Positions 29,807 to 38,852 of a stretch of DNA of 64,000 nucleotides are shown one piece after another. The notes under the pieces are model-generated. The model made no database searches, was not told where the DNA came from, and worked only from the letters and a program-made list of their open reading frames with translations. The first letter of the stretch is position 1. Each line of letters starts with the position of its first letter. The stretch is taken from the NCBI RefSeq assembly GCF_900188205.1, contig NZ_FZOH01000008.1, positions 186,001 through 250,000 of the forward strand, written 5' to 3'. The stretch comes from Geodermatophilus saharensis (GTDB lineage Bacteria > Actinomycetota > Actinomycetes > Mycobacteriales > Geodermatophilaceae). The position numbers and the translations under genes are program-made.

Positions 29807-30742
29807 GTGAACGAGGGACTGCAGGACCGTCCCGTCGGGGTGCCCACCTCGCCCACCGGCCGGGTCCCGCAGTGGGTGCTGGACGAGCTGACCGGCCGGA
29901 CGGCCGACCCGCCCGGCTGGCGCGCGTCGACGCCGCCGCACCCGCCCCGCCGGCGCTCGCCCGCGCTGCGTGGGCTGCTGGCGCTCCTCGTCGTCGTGGC
30001 GCTGGGACTGGCCGCCGGGGTGCTCCTCGACGAGCCGCCGTGGCCGGGGCCGGTGTCCGGCGGAGCTGGTGGCGGGGACCGCCCGACGCCAGGTCGGGAG
30101 GCCGCCGCGGAGCCGCTCGGGCAGCCGGGTGCGGCCCCCGCGACCGGCAGCCACGCGTTCACCGCGGTGCAGGACGACGGCGTCACCCCGGTCGCCTACG
30201 ACCCGTGCCGGCCGCTGCACCACGTCCTCGCGCCGGCCGGTGCGCCCGCGGGCGCCGAGGTGCTCGTCGCGGAGGCCGTCGCCCGGCTGTCCGCGGCGAC
30301 GGGCCTGCGGTTCGTCGACGACGGGACGACCGACGAGGCCTGGTCGGACCAGCGGCCGGCGTACCAGCCCGACCGCTACGGGGACCGCTGGGCGCCGGTC
30401 CTGGTCAGCTGGGCGACGCCGGAGCAGGTCCCCGCGCTCGGCGGCACCGTCGCCGGGATCGGCGGCAGCCGGGCCGTGTCCGCGGGCGGGCCGCTGGTGT
30501 ACGTCACCGGAGCGGTCACCGTCGACGCCGGGTGGACCACCGCGGTCCTCGGCTCCCCCGGCGGCCGCGACGCCGTCCTGGCAGTGCTCGTGCACGAGCT
30601 CGGGCACGTGCTCGGCCTCGCCCACGTGGACGACCCCGCCGAGCTGATGTCGGCGACGAACGAGGGGCAGGTCGACCTCGGTCCCGGCGACCTCGCCGGC
30701 CTGGCCCGGCTCGGCCGGGGCCCCTGCGAGCCGCGCCTCTAG
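29807..30742 (+). CDS. Membrane-anchored matrixin-like zinc metalloprotease, paralog 2
   Basis: The 311-residue protein has a cytoplasmic N-terminus (about 50 residues), a signal-anchor helix (LRGLLALLVVVALGLAAGVLL, 53-73), and the same protease domain as the preceding gene: HELGHVLGLAHVDD, ELMSATNEGQ and the identical end LGPGDLAGLARLGRGPCEPRL. A 56-bp stretch at the 3' end is identical in DNA to paralog 1, a sign of recent duplication or gene conversion. GTG at 29807 follows GGAGAGGAG. Its TAG stop overlaps the stop of the convergent MFS gene. Confidence 0.82.
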   Translation: MNEGLQDRPVGVPTSPTGRVPQWVLDELTGRTADPPGWRASTPPHPPRRRSPALRGLLALLVVVALGLAAGVLLDEPPWPGPVSGGAGGGDRPTPGREAAAEPLGQPGAAPATGSHAFTAVQDDGVTPVAYDPCRPLHHVLAPAGAPAGAEVLVAEAVARLSAATGLRFVDDGTTDEAWSDQRPAYQPDRYGDRWAPVLVSWATPEQVPALGGTVAGIGGSRAVSAGGPLVYVTGAVTVDAGWTTAVLGSPGGRDAVLAVLVHELGHVLGLAHVDDPAELMSATNEGQVDLGPGDLAGLARLGRGPCEPRL

Positions 30743-32061
30743 CTCCGGTCGGAGGCGTGCGCCCGGGTGACGGAGGCGTAGCCGACGGCGGTGAGGGCGT
30801 AGACCGCGGCGACGACGAGCAACCCGGTCACCGACCGCCCCGACTCGGGCAGCAGCAGCGCGCCGGCCACCAGCGCCGCCACGTAGGCGACGTTGACGAG
30901 GGTGTCGTAGACGGAGAACACCCGGCCACGGAAGTCGTCGTCGACCGAGCGCTGCAGCGTGGCGTCGACGCAGATCTTCACGCCCTGCGCGACGACGCCG
31001 AGCACCAGCCCGGCGGCCACCCACCCGGGCGTCGCGAAGGAGAGGCCGAGCGCGAGCTGGAGGACGCCGCCGCCGGCCAGCAGCGCGACCACCCACCCGC
31101 GGGTGCCCAGCCGCCGCACCGCCGGCGGGGTGGCCACGGCCGCGACCAGGGTGCCGGCCGACCCGGCCGCGAGCACCACGCCCAGGCCGGCCAGCCCGCC
31201 CGGGAACAGCGGGCCGGTGCCCTCCGTCAGCGTGTTCCGGAACAGCAGCAGGGTCATCAGCGTGAGCAGGCCGTAGCAGACCCGGTGTGCCCCGATGGCC
31301 AGCAGCGCCGCGGCGGCCGGCGGGTGCTCGGCCACGTGCCGGGCCCCGGCGACCATCCCCCGCAGCACCGCCCGCGCCGGCAGGCGGGCCGAGCGGACGC
31401 CCGAGTCGGGACCCAGGTAGCGGCGGTCGAACCCCGCCGCGACGGCGGCCGACGCCAGGTGGGGCACCGTCGCCGACAGCGCCACGGCGGCGTAGGCGGC
31501 GTCCCCGGCCGTCCCGAGCTGCAGCAGGCCCAGGGCGAGGACGCCGCCGGTCACCGTGGCCACCGCCCCCGACGTGGTCGACAGCGCGTTGGCCGGCACC
31601 AGCGAGGCCGCGTCGGTGGTGTGCGGCAGCGCCGCGGACAGCGCCGCCAGCAGGAACCGGGTGACGGCGAAGACCGCGAGCCCGGCGGCGTAGAACGGCG
31701 CGCCCGCCTGGCCGGCGAGCACGAGCGCGGCGAGGACGGCGACCAGCCCCGCGCGCAGCACGTTGGCGCGCACGAGCACCTGGCGGCGGCTCCACCGGTC
31801 CAGCCACACCCCGGCGAACGGCCCGACGACCGAGTACGGCAGCAGCAGCACGGCGAAGGCGGCGGCGACGTCGACCGGGTCGGCGGCGCGCTGCGGGTTG
31901 AACAGCACGGTCCCGGCGAGGGCGGCCTGCAGCACGCCGTCGCCGGACTGGGCGAGCAGGCGGGCGACCAGCAGACGACGGAAGTCCCCCCGGGCCAGCA
32001 GGTGCCGGACGCTGGTGTCGGCCTGCTGCACCCGATCACCGTACGGCGCGGCCTCGTCCAC
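30739..32061 (-). CDS. Major facilitator superfamily transporter (EntS-like)
   Basis: The 440-residue membrane protein has about 12 helices and an MFS signature in the loop between helices 2 and 3 (FAGVWLDRWSRRQVLV). The overall style resembles the EntS/YfiS branch of MFS exporters that move siderophores or drugs. It starts with GTG at 32061; the divergent yqgE ATG lies 33 bp away. The stop codon shares a 4-bp CTAG with the convergent protease stop. The substrate cannot be read from the sequence. Confidence 0.87.
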   Translation of the reverse strand: MDEAAPYGDRVQQADTSVRHLLARGDFRRLLVARLLAQSGDGVLQAALAGTVLFNPQRAADPVDVAAAFAVLLLPYSVVGPFAGVWLDRWSRRQVLVRANVLRAGLVAVLAALVLAGQAGAPFYAAGLAVFAVTRFLLAALSAALPHTTDAASLVPANALSTTSGAVATVTGGVLALGLLQLGTAGDAAYAAVALSATVPHLASAAVAAGFDRRYLGPDSGVRSARLPARAVLRGMVAGARHVAEHPPAAAALLAIGAHRVCYGLLTLMTLLLFRNTLTEGTGPLFPGGLAGLGVVLAAGSAGTLVAAVATPPAVRRLGTRGWVVALLAGGGVLQLALGLSFATPGWVAAGLVLGVVAQGVKICVDATLQRSVDDDFRGRVFSVYDTLVNVAYVAALVAGALLLPESGRSVTGLLVVAAVYALTAVGYASVTRAHASDRS

Positions 32062-32094
32062 CCTCGGCCGCCGGACTGTTGCACACTGGATCCG

Positions 32095-32757
32095 ATGTCC
32101 TCGGTGCCCGCGTCACCCGACCCCGACTCCGGCCGACCCGCTCGGGCGGCCCGGGGGCGACGTCGCCCGGCGGTCCCCGCGCTGTCGACCGGCACGCTCG
32201 ACGACGTCGGCCCGGGATCCCTGCTCGTCGCGATGCCCGCGCTGAGCGACCCCAACTTCGCCGGCACCGTCGTCTACGTGCTCGACCACAACGACAGCGG
32301 CACCCTCGGCGTCGTGCTGGGCCGGCCCAGCCAGGTCGAGATCCGCGACGTGCTGCCCGGCTGGTGCGACCTCGCCGTCGAGCCGGGCGTCTTCCACGTC
32401 GGCGGGCCCTGCGAGACCGACACCGCGCTGTGCCTGGCCACCTGCCCCGGCCAGGGCGAGGAGCCGGCCGGCCTGCGCCGGGTGGCCGGCGACGTCTACC
32501 TCGTCGACCTCGACGCCGACCCCGACGCGCTCGACGCCGGGGTCGCGGGCCTGCGGGTGTTCGCCGGGTACGCGGGCTGGTCCCCCGGCCAGCTCGCCGC
32601 CGAGATCGCCGAGGGCGCGTGGGCCTGCGTGCCGGGCACGGCGGGCGACGTCCTCAGCGGGCTGTCCGGCCCCGAGCTGTGGCGCGCGGTGCTGGCCCGC
32701 CAGACCGGCCGGCTGGCCGTGCTGTCGACGGCGCCGGCCGACCCGTCCGCGAACTGA
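32095..32757 (+). CDS. YqgE/AlgH family protein
   Basis: The 220-residue protein contains the YqgE pattern: GSLLVAMPALSDPNFAGTVVYVLDHNDSGTLGVVLGRP, VFHVGGPCETDTALCL and RVFAGYAGWSPGQLAAEIAEGAW. Members (formerly annotated as transcriptional regulators) are small soluble proteins of unresolved function. An N-terminal 35-residue Arg/Pro-rich lead precedes the domain. ATG at 32095 lies 7 bases after CACACT, a possible -10 for a leaderless transcript. A GC hairpin follows 81 bp after the stop. Confidence 0.88.
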   Translation: MSSVPASPDPDSGRPARAARGRRRPAVPALSTGTLDDVGPGSLLVAMPALSDPNFAGTVVYVLDHNDSGTLGVVLGRPSQVEIRDVLPGWCDLAVEPGVFHVGGPCETDTALCLATCPGQGEEPAGLRRVAGDVYLVDLDADPDALDAGVAGLRVFAGYAGWSPGQLAAEIAEGAWACVPGTAGDVLSGLSGPELWRAVLARQTGRLAVLSTAPADPSAN

Positions 32758-32838
32758 CCCACCCGCCCGGGGGAGTCCGGCGCCGCCGGACACGCCGTGG
32801 TGCTGCGCGCGGCCGCGGGGTCTGGTAGGAAAGAGCCC

Positions 32839-32873
32839 GGAGGGGGCGGTCTGGGGAAGAGGCCGCCCCCTCC
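32839..32873. terminator. GC hairpin after yqgE gene
   Basis: Arms GGAGGGGGCGG and CCGCCCCCTCC (11 bp) with a 13-nt loop in the convergent gap between the YqgE and lipoprotein genes. C-rich rather than U-rich tail. Confidence 0.7.
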
Positions 32874-32894
32874 CCCCATGTCCGGTGACGGCAG

Positions 32895-32953
32895 GGAACG
32901 GCCCCGGCAGGGTCCCGCCGCGAGCCTGCGAGCGGTGGGGGCACGGGGGTCCT
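32895..32953 (-). repeat. Stop-adjacent hairpin repeat, copy E (after lipoprotein gene)
   Basis: Minus strand, starts AGGACCCCC three bases after the lipoprotein stop and ends GGCCGTTCC. The core CCCCCACCGCTCGCAGGCTC and GCGGCGGGACCCTGC matches copies C and D. The outer stem is shorter than in the others. Confidence 0.75.
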
Positions 32954-32956
32954 CCA

Positions 32957-33718
32957 TCAGAGGCCCAGCGCGGCGGCCACCTGCGGGTGCGCGAGCGCGT
33001 CGAGGGTCTGCCCCTCCTCCGGCAGCGCGATCGTCCGCGGCCCGTGGTCGGCCAGGGTCACGGTCACCCCGGTCCCCTGCCCGGGCAGCTCCGCCTCGAA
33101 CTGCAGCAGCAGGTCGCTGGTGTCGTCGACGGCCACCGACCAGCCCGCCTCGGACGCGTAGACCGACGCCAGCCGGCTGTCGATCGAGCGCTGCCCCTCC
33201 CACGTCGCCGTCCCGCCGAGGAACGCGGCCGCGTCGTCGGGCTCCTCGGCGCCGAGGTTGAGCACCACCTGCACCAGGACGTCGGTCAGCGGCACCGCGT
33301 CGGGCCCCGTGGCGAGCGGCCGGCGCACGAACGGCACGTCGGGCAGGCCGGCGGCGGCCAGCGCCTCGGTCAGACCGGGCACGTCGCCGAACCAGACCTG
33401 CTCGCGGGTGAAGAACAGCGTGCGGACGTCGTCGGGCCGCCCGTCCCCGTAGGTGGTCACCACCCGGGCGCGGCCGGCGCCCGCGGCCAGGTCGACCTCG
33501 CCGGTGAGGGTGAGCAGGCCCTCCTCGCCGAAGGGCGCGGTGGCGACGACGTCGGCGCCGCCGCCCTCCTCGACGCCACGCGCGAGGAGCCCGGCCAGCA
33601 CCTCGGCCTCCGCGGCGGTCACCGGGTCACCCGGCTGCCGGTCGGCCTCGTCGCCCGAGCAGCCGGCCAACCCGACGCCGAGCAGGACCAGCGCGGACGC
33701 GAGGAGGCGGCGCGGCAT
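32957..33718 (-). CDS. Secreted lipoprotein of unknown function
   Basis: The 253-residue precursor has a clear lipobox: MPRRLLASALVLLGVGLAGC, with modification expected on Cys20. The mature part is rich in beta strands with alternating polar and apolar residues (LLTLTGEVDLAAGAGRARVVTTY). This is reminiscent of LppX/LprG-type lipoproteins, but I cannot confirm the family. Alone on the strand between the YqgE gene and ino1. Copy E of the hairpin repeat follows its stop. Confidence 0.78.
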   Translation of the reverse strand: MPRRLLASALVLLGVGLAGCSGDEADRQPGDPVTAAEAEVLAGLLARGVEEGGGADVVATAPFGEEGLLTLTGEVDLAAGAGRARVVTTYGDGRPDDVRTLFFTREQVWFGDVPGLTEALAAAGLPDVPFVRRPLATGPDAVPLTDVLVQVVLNLGAEEPDDAAAFLGGTATWEGQRSIDSRLASVYASEAGWSVAVDDTSDLLLQFEAELPGQGTGVTVTLADHGPRTIALPEEGQTLDALAHPQVAAALGL

Positions 33719-33779
33719 GGCGGCCAGCGTAGGCAGCGCGGCGGCCCGGTGCGGTCCCCGACAGGCCCGGAACGCACCG

Positions 33780-33812
33780 GGGCCCGCCCTCCGCGGTGCG
33801 GAGGGCGGGCCC
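33780..33812 (-). terminator. Terminator after ino1
   Basis: Perfect 15-bp stem (GGGCCCGCCCTCCGC and its complement) with a GGT loop, 22 bp past the ino1 stop. It would separate ino1 from the lipoprotein gene. Confidence 0.8.
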
Positions 33813-33834
33813 TGGTGGCGTCGGTGCGGCGCGA

Positions 33835-34914
33835 CTAGCGCTCGACGTCGCCCCGGATGAAGGCCTCGACGGCGTCGCGCGCCTCGCTGTCGTCGTACTG
33901 CACCGGCGGGCTCTTCATGAAGTACGACGACGCCGACAGGATCGGGCCGCCGATGCCGCGGTCCTTGGCGATCTTCGCGGCGCGGACGGCGTCGATGATG
34001 ATGCCGGCCGAGTTCGGGGAGTCCCAGACCTCGAGCTTGTACTCCAGGTTCAGCGGGACGTCACCGAAGGCGCGACCCTCGAGCCGGACGTAGGCCCACT
34101 TGCGGTCCGACAGCCACGGCACGTGGTCCGACGGGCCGATGTGCACGTTGTCGGTGCCCATGTCGCGGTCGACCTGGCTGGTCACGGCCTGGGTCTTGGA
34201 GATCTTCTTGGACTCCAGGCGCTCGCGCTCGAGCATGTTCTTGAAGTCCATGTTGCCGCCGACGTTGAGCTGCATCGTGCGGTCGAGCTGCACGCCGCGG
34301 TCCTCGAACAGCTTGGCCAGCACCCGGTGGGTGATGGTGGCGCCGACCTGGCTCTTGATGTCGTCGCCGACGATCGGGACGCCGGCGGCGGTGAACCGGT
34401 CCGCCCACTCCTTCGTCCCGGCGATGAACACCGGCAGCGCGTTGACGAACGCGACGCCGGCGTCCAGAGCGGCCTGCGCGTAGAACTCGGCGGCCTGCTG
34501 CGAGCCGACCGGCAGGTAGCAGACGAGGACGTCGGCCTGCGACTCGCGCAGGGCGGCGACGACGTCGACCGGCTGCTCGTCGGACTCCTCGATCGTGGCC
34601 CGGTAGTACTTGCCCAGGCCGTCGAGGGTGGTGCCGCGCTGCACCGTCACGCCCAGCGGGGGCACGTCACAGATCTTGATCGTGTTGTTCTCGCTGGCGA
34701 CGATGGCCTCGGAGAGGTCGCGGCCGACCTTCTTGGCGTCGACGTCGAAGGCGGCGACGAACTGCACGTCGGAGACGTGGTAGTCACCGAAGCGGACGTG
34801 CATGAGACCCGGCACCGAGGTGGTCTCGTCGGCGTCCCGGTAGTAGTGCACGCCCTGCACCAGCGAGGCGGCGCAGTTGCCGACGCCCACGATGGCGACC
34901 TTGACAGCTCCCAT
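33835..34914 (-). CDS. ino1: myo-Inositol-1-phosphate synthase (Ino1)
   Basis: The 359-residue enzyme has an N-terminal NAD motif ([22 protein letters not shown]), the family segments [22 protein letters not shown] and [22 protein letters not shown], and the C-terminal [29 protein letters not shown]. It turns glucose 6-phosphate into inositol 1-phosphate, the first step to phosphatidylinositol and mycothiol in Actinobacteria. ATG at 34914 follows GGGAGAAGGGAAGACC. It lies downstream of a PadR regulator on the same strand, the same pair as Rv0046c-Rv0047c. The leader upstream has three tandem 16-bp repeats. Confidence 0.96.
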   Translation of the reverse strand: MGAVKVAIVGVGNCAASLVQGVHYYRDADETTSVPGLMHVRFGDYHVSDVQFVAAFDVDAKKVGRDLSEAIVASENNTIKICDVPPLGVTVQRGTTLDGLGKYYRATIEESDEQPVDVVAALRESQADVLVCYLPVGSQQAAEFYAQAALDAGVAFVNALPVFIAGTKEWADRFTAAGVPIVGDDIKSQVGATITHRVLAKLFEDRGVQLDRTMQLNVGGNMDFKNMLERERLESKKISKTQAVTSQVDRDMGTDNVHIGPSDHVPWLSDRKWAYVRLEGRAFGDVPLNLEYKLEVWDSPNSAGIIIDAVRAAKIAKDRGIGGPILSASSYFMKSPPVQYDDSEARDAVEAFIRGDVER

Positions 34915-35009
34915 GGTCTTCCCTTCTCCCTGGACCGGGTGGTCCGTGTCGCGGGACCGTTCCGGTCCTGGCGGTGGCTGCCGGTGGGCTGGACAGCCGT
35001 CGTGCCTGC

Positions 35010-35057
35010 AGTGCGGTGTCGCTGGAGTGCGGTGTCGCTGGAGTGCGGTGTCGCTGG
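35010..35057. repeat. Three perfect 16-bp tandem repeats upstream of ino1
   Basis: AGTGCGGTGTCGCTGG occurs three times in a row at 35010-35025, 35026-35041 and 35042-35057. The array lies in the padR-ino1 spacer, about 95 bp before the ino1 start. It may be a regulator binding array or a slippage-prone spacer. Confidence 0.9.
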
Positions 35058-35071
35058 GTGGGGTGTGGTGG

Positions 35072-35677
35072 TCACTCCCCGCCGGGCGGCGGGCGCTCCC
35101 CGGGTCCCGGTCCGGGCTGGCGTCGCTCGCTGTCGATGAGCTCCGACAGCCAGCGCACCTCCCGGTCGACCGAGTCCAGGCCGTGGCGCTGCAGCTCCAG
35201 CGTGTAGCGGTCGAGTCGTTCCCGGGTCCGCGCCAGTGAGGACCGCAGGCCGTCCCGCTGCCGTTCGACCGTGCGGCGGCGCCCCTCGAGGATGCGCAGC
35301 CGCACGTCGGCGGCGGTGTGCCGGAAGAAGGCGAGGTGGACGCCGAACAACCTGCCGTCGTCGTACGCCTCGGGGCCGGCCTGGCTGACCAGCTCCGCGA
35401 AGCGCTCCTTGCCCTCGGCGGTGATCGTGTAGACCACCTTCCCGCGCCGGCCGGTCAACGGCGGTGCGTCGGCCGGCAGCGGCGCCCGCCGGTCGGGCTC
35501 GTCGGTGGTGACGAGACCGGCGGCGTGCAACCGCTTGAGCGCGGGGTACAGCGAGCCGTAGGAGATGCTGCGCAGCCCGCCGAGGACCTCCGCGAGCCGC
35601 TTGCGCAGCTCGTAGCCGTGCATCGGGGACTGCTGCAGCAACCCGAGGATGGCGAACTCGAGCACCTCGCCCCCCAT
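35072..35677 (-). CDS. PadR family transcriptional regulator
   Basis: The 201-residue protein begins with a PadR winged helix: [51 protein letters not shown] and [17 protein letters not shown] (to about residue 100). The C-terminal half is a coiled dimerisation domain ([19 protein letters not shown]). It corresponds to the gene next to ino1 in Mycobacterium. ATG at 35677 begins the conserved domain. A perfect inverted repeat just upstream (35692-35714) is a likely autoregulatory operator; control of ino1 downstream is plausible. Confidence 0.92.
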   Translation of the reverse strand: MGGEVLEFAILGLLQQSPMHGYELRKRLAEVLGGLRSISYGSLYPALKRLHAAGLVTTDEPDRRAPLPADAPPLTGRRGKVVYTITAEGKERFAELVSQAGPEAYDDGRLFGVHLAFFRHTAADVRLRILEGRRRTVERQRDGLRSSLARTRERLDRYTLELQRHGLDSVDREVRWLSELIDSERRQPGPGPGERPPPGGE

Positions 35678-35691
35678 CGGTCCCTGCCGGT

Positions 35692-35714
35692 CGATGTATC
35701 GGGACGATACATCG
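35692..35714. promoter_or_regulatory. Palindromic operator upstream of padR gene
   Basis: CGATGTATCG, a GGA spacer and CGATACATCG form a perfect 10-bp inverted repeat 15 bp before the padR ATG. It is strikingly AT-rich for this DNA. It contains ATGT and ACAT half-sites typical of PadR operators, and TAC/ATC elements that could overlap a -10. Confidence 0.75.
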
Positions 35715-35821
35715 GGAGGGAAACGGGACGGCAACCGGAGGGAGGTCGCCCGATCGGGGACGGGGTGGCCGGAGGCCCGCGGGACGCCGCCGGAGAGGCC
35801 CTCCGGACTGGTGCACCTGCG

Positions 35822-35827
35822 TACATT
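35822..35827 (+). promoter_or_regulatory. -10 hexamer TACATT for the DUF5318 gene
   Basis: TACATT lies 6 bases before the GTG at 35834, the spacing expected for a leaderless transcript. Confidence 0.5.
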
Positions 35828-35833
35828 GGCGCC

Positions 35834-36244
35834 GTGCCCGGACGTCGCTCCGTCGTGGACTACTCGCTGCACCGGCGATCGGTGCTGCGCGACGTCCAGG
35901 CCGGGCGCACCGGGCTCTCGGAGGTCTGTGACGCCAGCCCGTACCTGACCCGTGCGGCGCGCTACCACGGTCGGCAGACCGACCTCCCCTGCCCGGTCTG
36001 CCGCCGCGAGCGCCTCTCCCTGGTCAACTACGTCTACGGTGAAGGGCTGGGCCACGTGTCCGGCCAGGCGAAGACCGAGGCGGAGCTCGTCCGCATGGAC
36101 GCCGCTCAGGAGGAGTTCTCCGTGTACACCGTCGAGGTGTGCCGCGGGTGCGGGTGGAACCACCTGGACTGCTCCTTCGTCCTCGGGGCCGAGCCCGACC
36201 CGGGCCGGCAGCCGCGCCGTCGTCGTCGCGCTGCCACGGACTAA
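35834..36244 (+). CDS. DUF5318 family protein
   Basis: The 136-residue protein has two CxxC pairs, PCPVCRRE (about 56-59) and VCRGCGW (about 105-108), so a zinc-ribbon is likely. The order padR - this gene - class A PBP matches Mycobacterium Rv0047c-Rv0049-Rv0050, where Rv0049 belongs to the same family. Function unknown. It ends with a basic Arg-rich tail. GTG at 35834 is chosen for the -10 just upstream and the family start (RSVVDYSLHRR). The 159-bp gap to the PBP gene includes a small GC palindrome at 36248-36262. Confidence 0.82.
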   Translation: MPGRRSVVDYSLHRRSVLRDVQAGRTGLSEVCDASPYLTRAARYHGRQTDLPCPVCRRERLSLVNYVYGEGLGHVSGQAKTEAELVRMDAAQEEFSVYTVEVCRGCGWNHLDCSFVLGAEPDPGRQPRRRRRAATD

Positions 36245-36403
36245 CTCCGCCGGTCCGGCGGTTGCCACACCGGCGGACCCGTCCGTCACACCCGCCCCGG
36301 GGGTGCGGCGCGCCTCGCGCGTCCTCCCCGGCGCACACAGCCGAGAACGCCACGCTGGGCCGGATCCCGTCCTGCCCACCGACTACCGAGGAGGGGCTCC
36401 CTG

Positions 36404-38830
36404 GTGCCTCCCCACGACGAGACCTCGCCGGTCGGCCCGTCCGGCGTGCCGCCCCGTCGCCCGCCGGCCGCCCGCGCGACCGGCGGAGCGGGCAGTGGCC
36501 GGAGCCGCCCGACCGCGGGGCGGCCCGGGGGGTCGCGCCCGGGCGGCTCCCGGCCCACCGGCTCCCGCCCGGCCGGCGGCAAGCCCGGCGGCAAGAAGGC
36601 GCGGACGAAGAAGCAGCGCCGCCGTCGCCGGCTGAAGATCGCCCTGGCGACCCTGGCCGGGCTGTTCGTGCTGCTCGGCGTCTTCGTCGGCGTCGTCTAC
36701 GCCACCACCGAGGTGCCCGACCCCGACTCGGTGCAGAACGCGCAGACGACGGTCGTGTACTACGCCGACGGCACCACCGAGATGGGCCGCCTCGGCGACA
36801 CCAACCGCACCAACGTCGCGCTCGGCGAGGTCTCCGAGGGCGCCCGCCACGCCATCCTCGCCGCGGAGAACCGGGAGTTCTACTCCGACCCGGGCATCTC
36901 CCTGACCGGCATCGTCCGGGCCGCGTGGAACAACCTCACCGGCGGCTCGACGCAGGGCGGCTCGACGATCACCCAGCAGTACGTCAAGAACGCCTTCCTC
37001 ACCCACGAGCAGACCTTCAGCCGCAAGTTCCAGGAGCTGTTCCTGGCGGTCAAGCTCGACAACCAGTACTCGAAGGACGAGATCCTCGAGAACTACCTGA
37101 ACACCATCTACTTCGGCCGCGGCGCCTACGGCATCGAGGCCGCGGCGAACACCTTCTTCGGCGTGCCCGCCGCGCAGCTGACCCCGCAGCAGGGCGCCGT
37201 CCTCGCCGTCCTCGTCCGCAGCCCCAGCTCCTACGACCCCGAGGCCAACCCGGAGGGCGCGCAGGACCGCTGGGGCCTGGTCCTCGACGCCATGGTCGAG
37301 GAGGGCTGGATCACGCAGGACGAGCGCGACGCCTCGGTCTACCCGCCGGTGCTGCCGCGGCCGGAGTCCTCGTCGCTGGGCATCCCCACCGGTCCCGAGG
37401 GCCTGGTGGTCTCGCAGGCGATCGCCGAGCTCGAGGCGCGCGGCTACTCCGAGGAGCAGATCCGCGCCGGTGGCCTGCGCATCACCACGACCGTGGACAA
37501 GGCCGCCCAGGACGCCGCGGTCGCCGCCGTCAACGACGTGATGGACGGCGAGCCGGAGCCGCTGCGGGAGGCGCTGGTCGCCGTCGACCCCAGGACCGGT
37601 GCGGTGCGCGCCTACTACGGCGGTCCGGTCGGTTCCGGCGACGGTGCGATCGACTACGCCCAGGCGCGCCGGCAGCCCGGCTCGTCGGTGAAGCCCTACG
37701 TGCTGGCCACCGCGCTGGAGGAGGGCATCGGCGTCAACTCCCGCCGCGACGGCAGCTCGCCGCAGGAGTTCCCCGACCGCCCGGGCCTGCCGGTGCGCAA
37801 CTCGGGCAACGCCCAGTGCGGCGCCTGCACCCTGGTCGAGGCCATGACGCGGTCGCTGAACACCACGTACTACGGCCTGGCCTACGAGGTCGGCCCGGAC
37901 GACGTCCGCGACACCATCCTCCGCGCCACGGGCCTGCCCGAGACGTGGCCGGCCGTCACCGGCGGCACCCTCGACGACGCCCGGACGCTGTCGGACCCCG
38001 AGACCGGGGCCACCGGCGGGTCGATCGGCATCGGCCAGTACGAGATGCGCCCGATCGACCAGGCCGTCGGCTTCGCCACCCTCGCCAACGGCGGCGTCCA
38101 CCACCCGGCGCACTTCGTCGGCCGGGTCACCGACTCCGAGGGCACCGTCCTGCTGGAGAGCGGCGAGGGCCCGGGCGAGCAGGTCATCGACCCCGACGTC
38201 GCCAACGACACCACCTTCGCCCTGGAGGGCGTCGCGCAGTACTCCCGCCGGGCGCTCGACGGCGGCCGCGAGGTGGCCAGCAAGACCGGTACGCAGGGCC
38301 TCAACGGCTCGGAGAACTCCGACGCCTGGATGGTCGGCTACACGCCGTCGCTGTCGGCGGCGGTGTGGATCGGCAACGACTCGCCCACCGTGCCGATCGA
38401 GAACGCCGCCGGCCAGATCATCTACGGCGCCGGACTGCCCGGGGCCATCTGGCAGCAGTTCATGGACACCGTCCTGGCCGGCACGCCGGAGGAGGACCTG
38501 CCCGACTCGCCGAAGATCCGCGGGGACACCGGCGAGGGCGTCGCGGCGCCGACGACGCAGGCCCCGCGGTCGACGGAGGCGCAGCCGACCGAGCCGTCCG
38601 CGCCCGCGACGACCGAGGCGCCCGCGCCGACCACGGCACCGGCACCCACCACGACGACGGCCCCGGAGCCCAGCACCGACGCGCCGACGCCGTCCCCGAC
38701 GCCAGGCAACGGCCAGGTGGGTACCGGCACGCTCGGCGGTGAGGACGGCACCGGCGGCGACAGCTGGGCCAACGGCCAGCCCGCGCCCGCCGCCCCGACG
38801 ACGCAGCCGGAACCGCAACCGACCGGCTGA
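36404..38830 (+). CDS. Class A penicillin-binding protein (transglycosylase/transpeptidase)
   Basis: The 808-residue protein has a Gly/Arg/Pro-rich cytoplasmic head (about 80 residues), one membrane helix (TLAGLFVLLGVFVGVVYATT), a GT51 transglycosylase with ILAAENREFYSDPG and GGSTITQQYVKNAFL, and a transpeptidase with SSVK (active Ser near residue 426), SLNT and KTGT (near 626). The tail is Thr/Pro/Ala-rich. It polymerises and crosslinks peptidoglycan, like PonA1 (Rv0050), which has the same neighbours. GTG at 36404 is preceded by GAGGAGGGG. Confidence 0.94.
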   Translation: MPPHDETSPVGPSGVPPRRPPAARATGGAGSGRSRPTAGRPGGSRPGGSRPTGSRPAGGKPGGKKARTKKQRRRRRLKIALATLAGLFVLLGVFVGVVYATTEVPDPDSVQNAQTTVVYYADGTTEMGRLGDTNRTNVALGEVSEGARHAILAAENREFYSDPGISLTGIVRAAWNNLTGGSTQGGSTITQQYVKNAFLTHEQTFSRKFQELFLAVKLDNQYSKDEILENYLNTIYFGRGAYGIEAAANTFFGVPAAQLTPQQGAVLAVLVRSPSSYDPEANPEGAQDRWGLVLDAMVEEGWITQDERDASVYPPVLPRPESSSLGIPTGPEGLVVSQAIAELEARGYSEEQIRAGGLRITTTVDKAAQDAAVAAVNDVMDGEPEPLREALVAVDPRTGAVRAYYGGPVGSGDGAIDYAQARRQPGSSVKPYVLATALEEGIGVNSRRDGSSPQEFPDRPGLPVRNSGNAQCGACTLVEAMTRSLNTTYYGLAYEVGPDDVRDTILRATGLPETWPAVTGGTLDDARTLSDPETGATGGSIGIGQYEMRPIDQAVGFATLANGGVHHPAHFVGRVTDSEGTVLLESGEGPGEQVIDPDVANDTTFALEGVAQYSRRALDGGREVASKTGTQGLNGSENSDAWMVGYTPSLSAAVWIGNDSPTVPIENAAGQIIYGAGLPGAIWQQFMDTVLAGTPEEDLPDSPKIRGDTGEGVAAPTTQAPRSTEAQPTEPSAPATTEAPAPTTAPAPTTTTAPEPSTDAPTPSPTPGNGQVGTGTLGGEDGTGGDSWANGQPAPAAPTTQPEPQPTG

Positions 38831-38852
38831 CCGCCCCGGGCACACTGGCCCG

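Noticed and set aside
29725..30742. Frameshift between the two matrixin-like genes
   Set aside because: Each has its own start, N-terminal targeting segment and full zinc site, so they are two genes rather than one broken gene.
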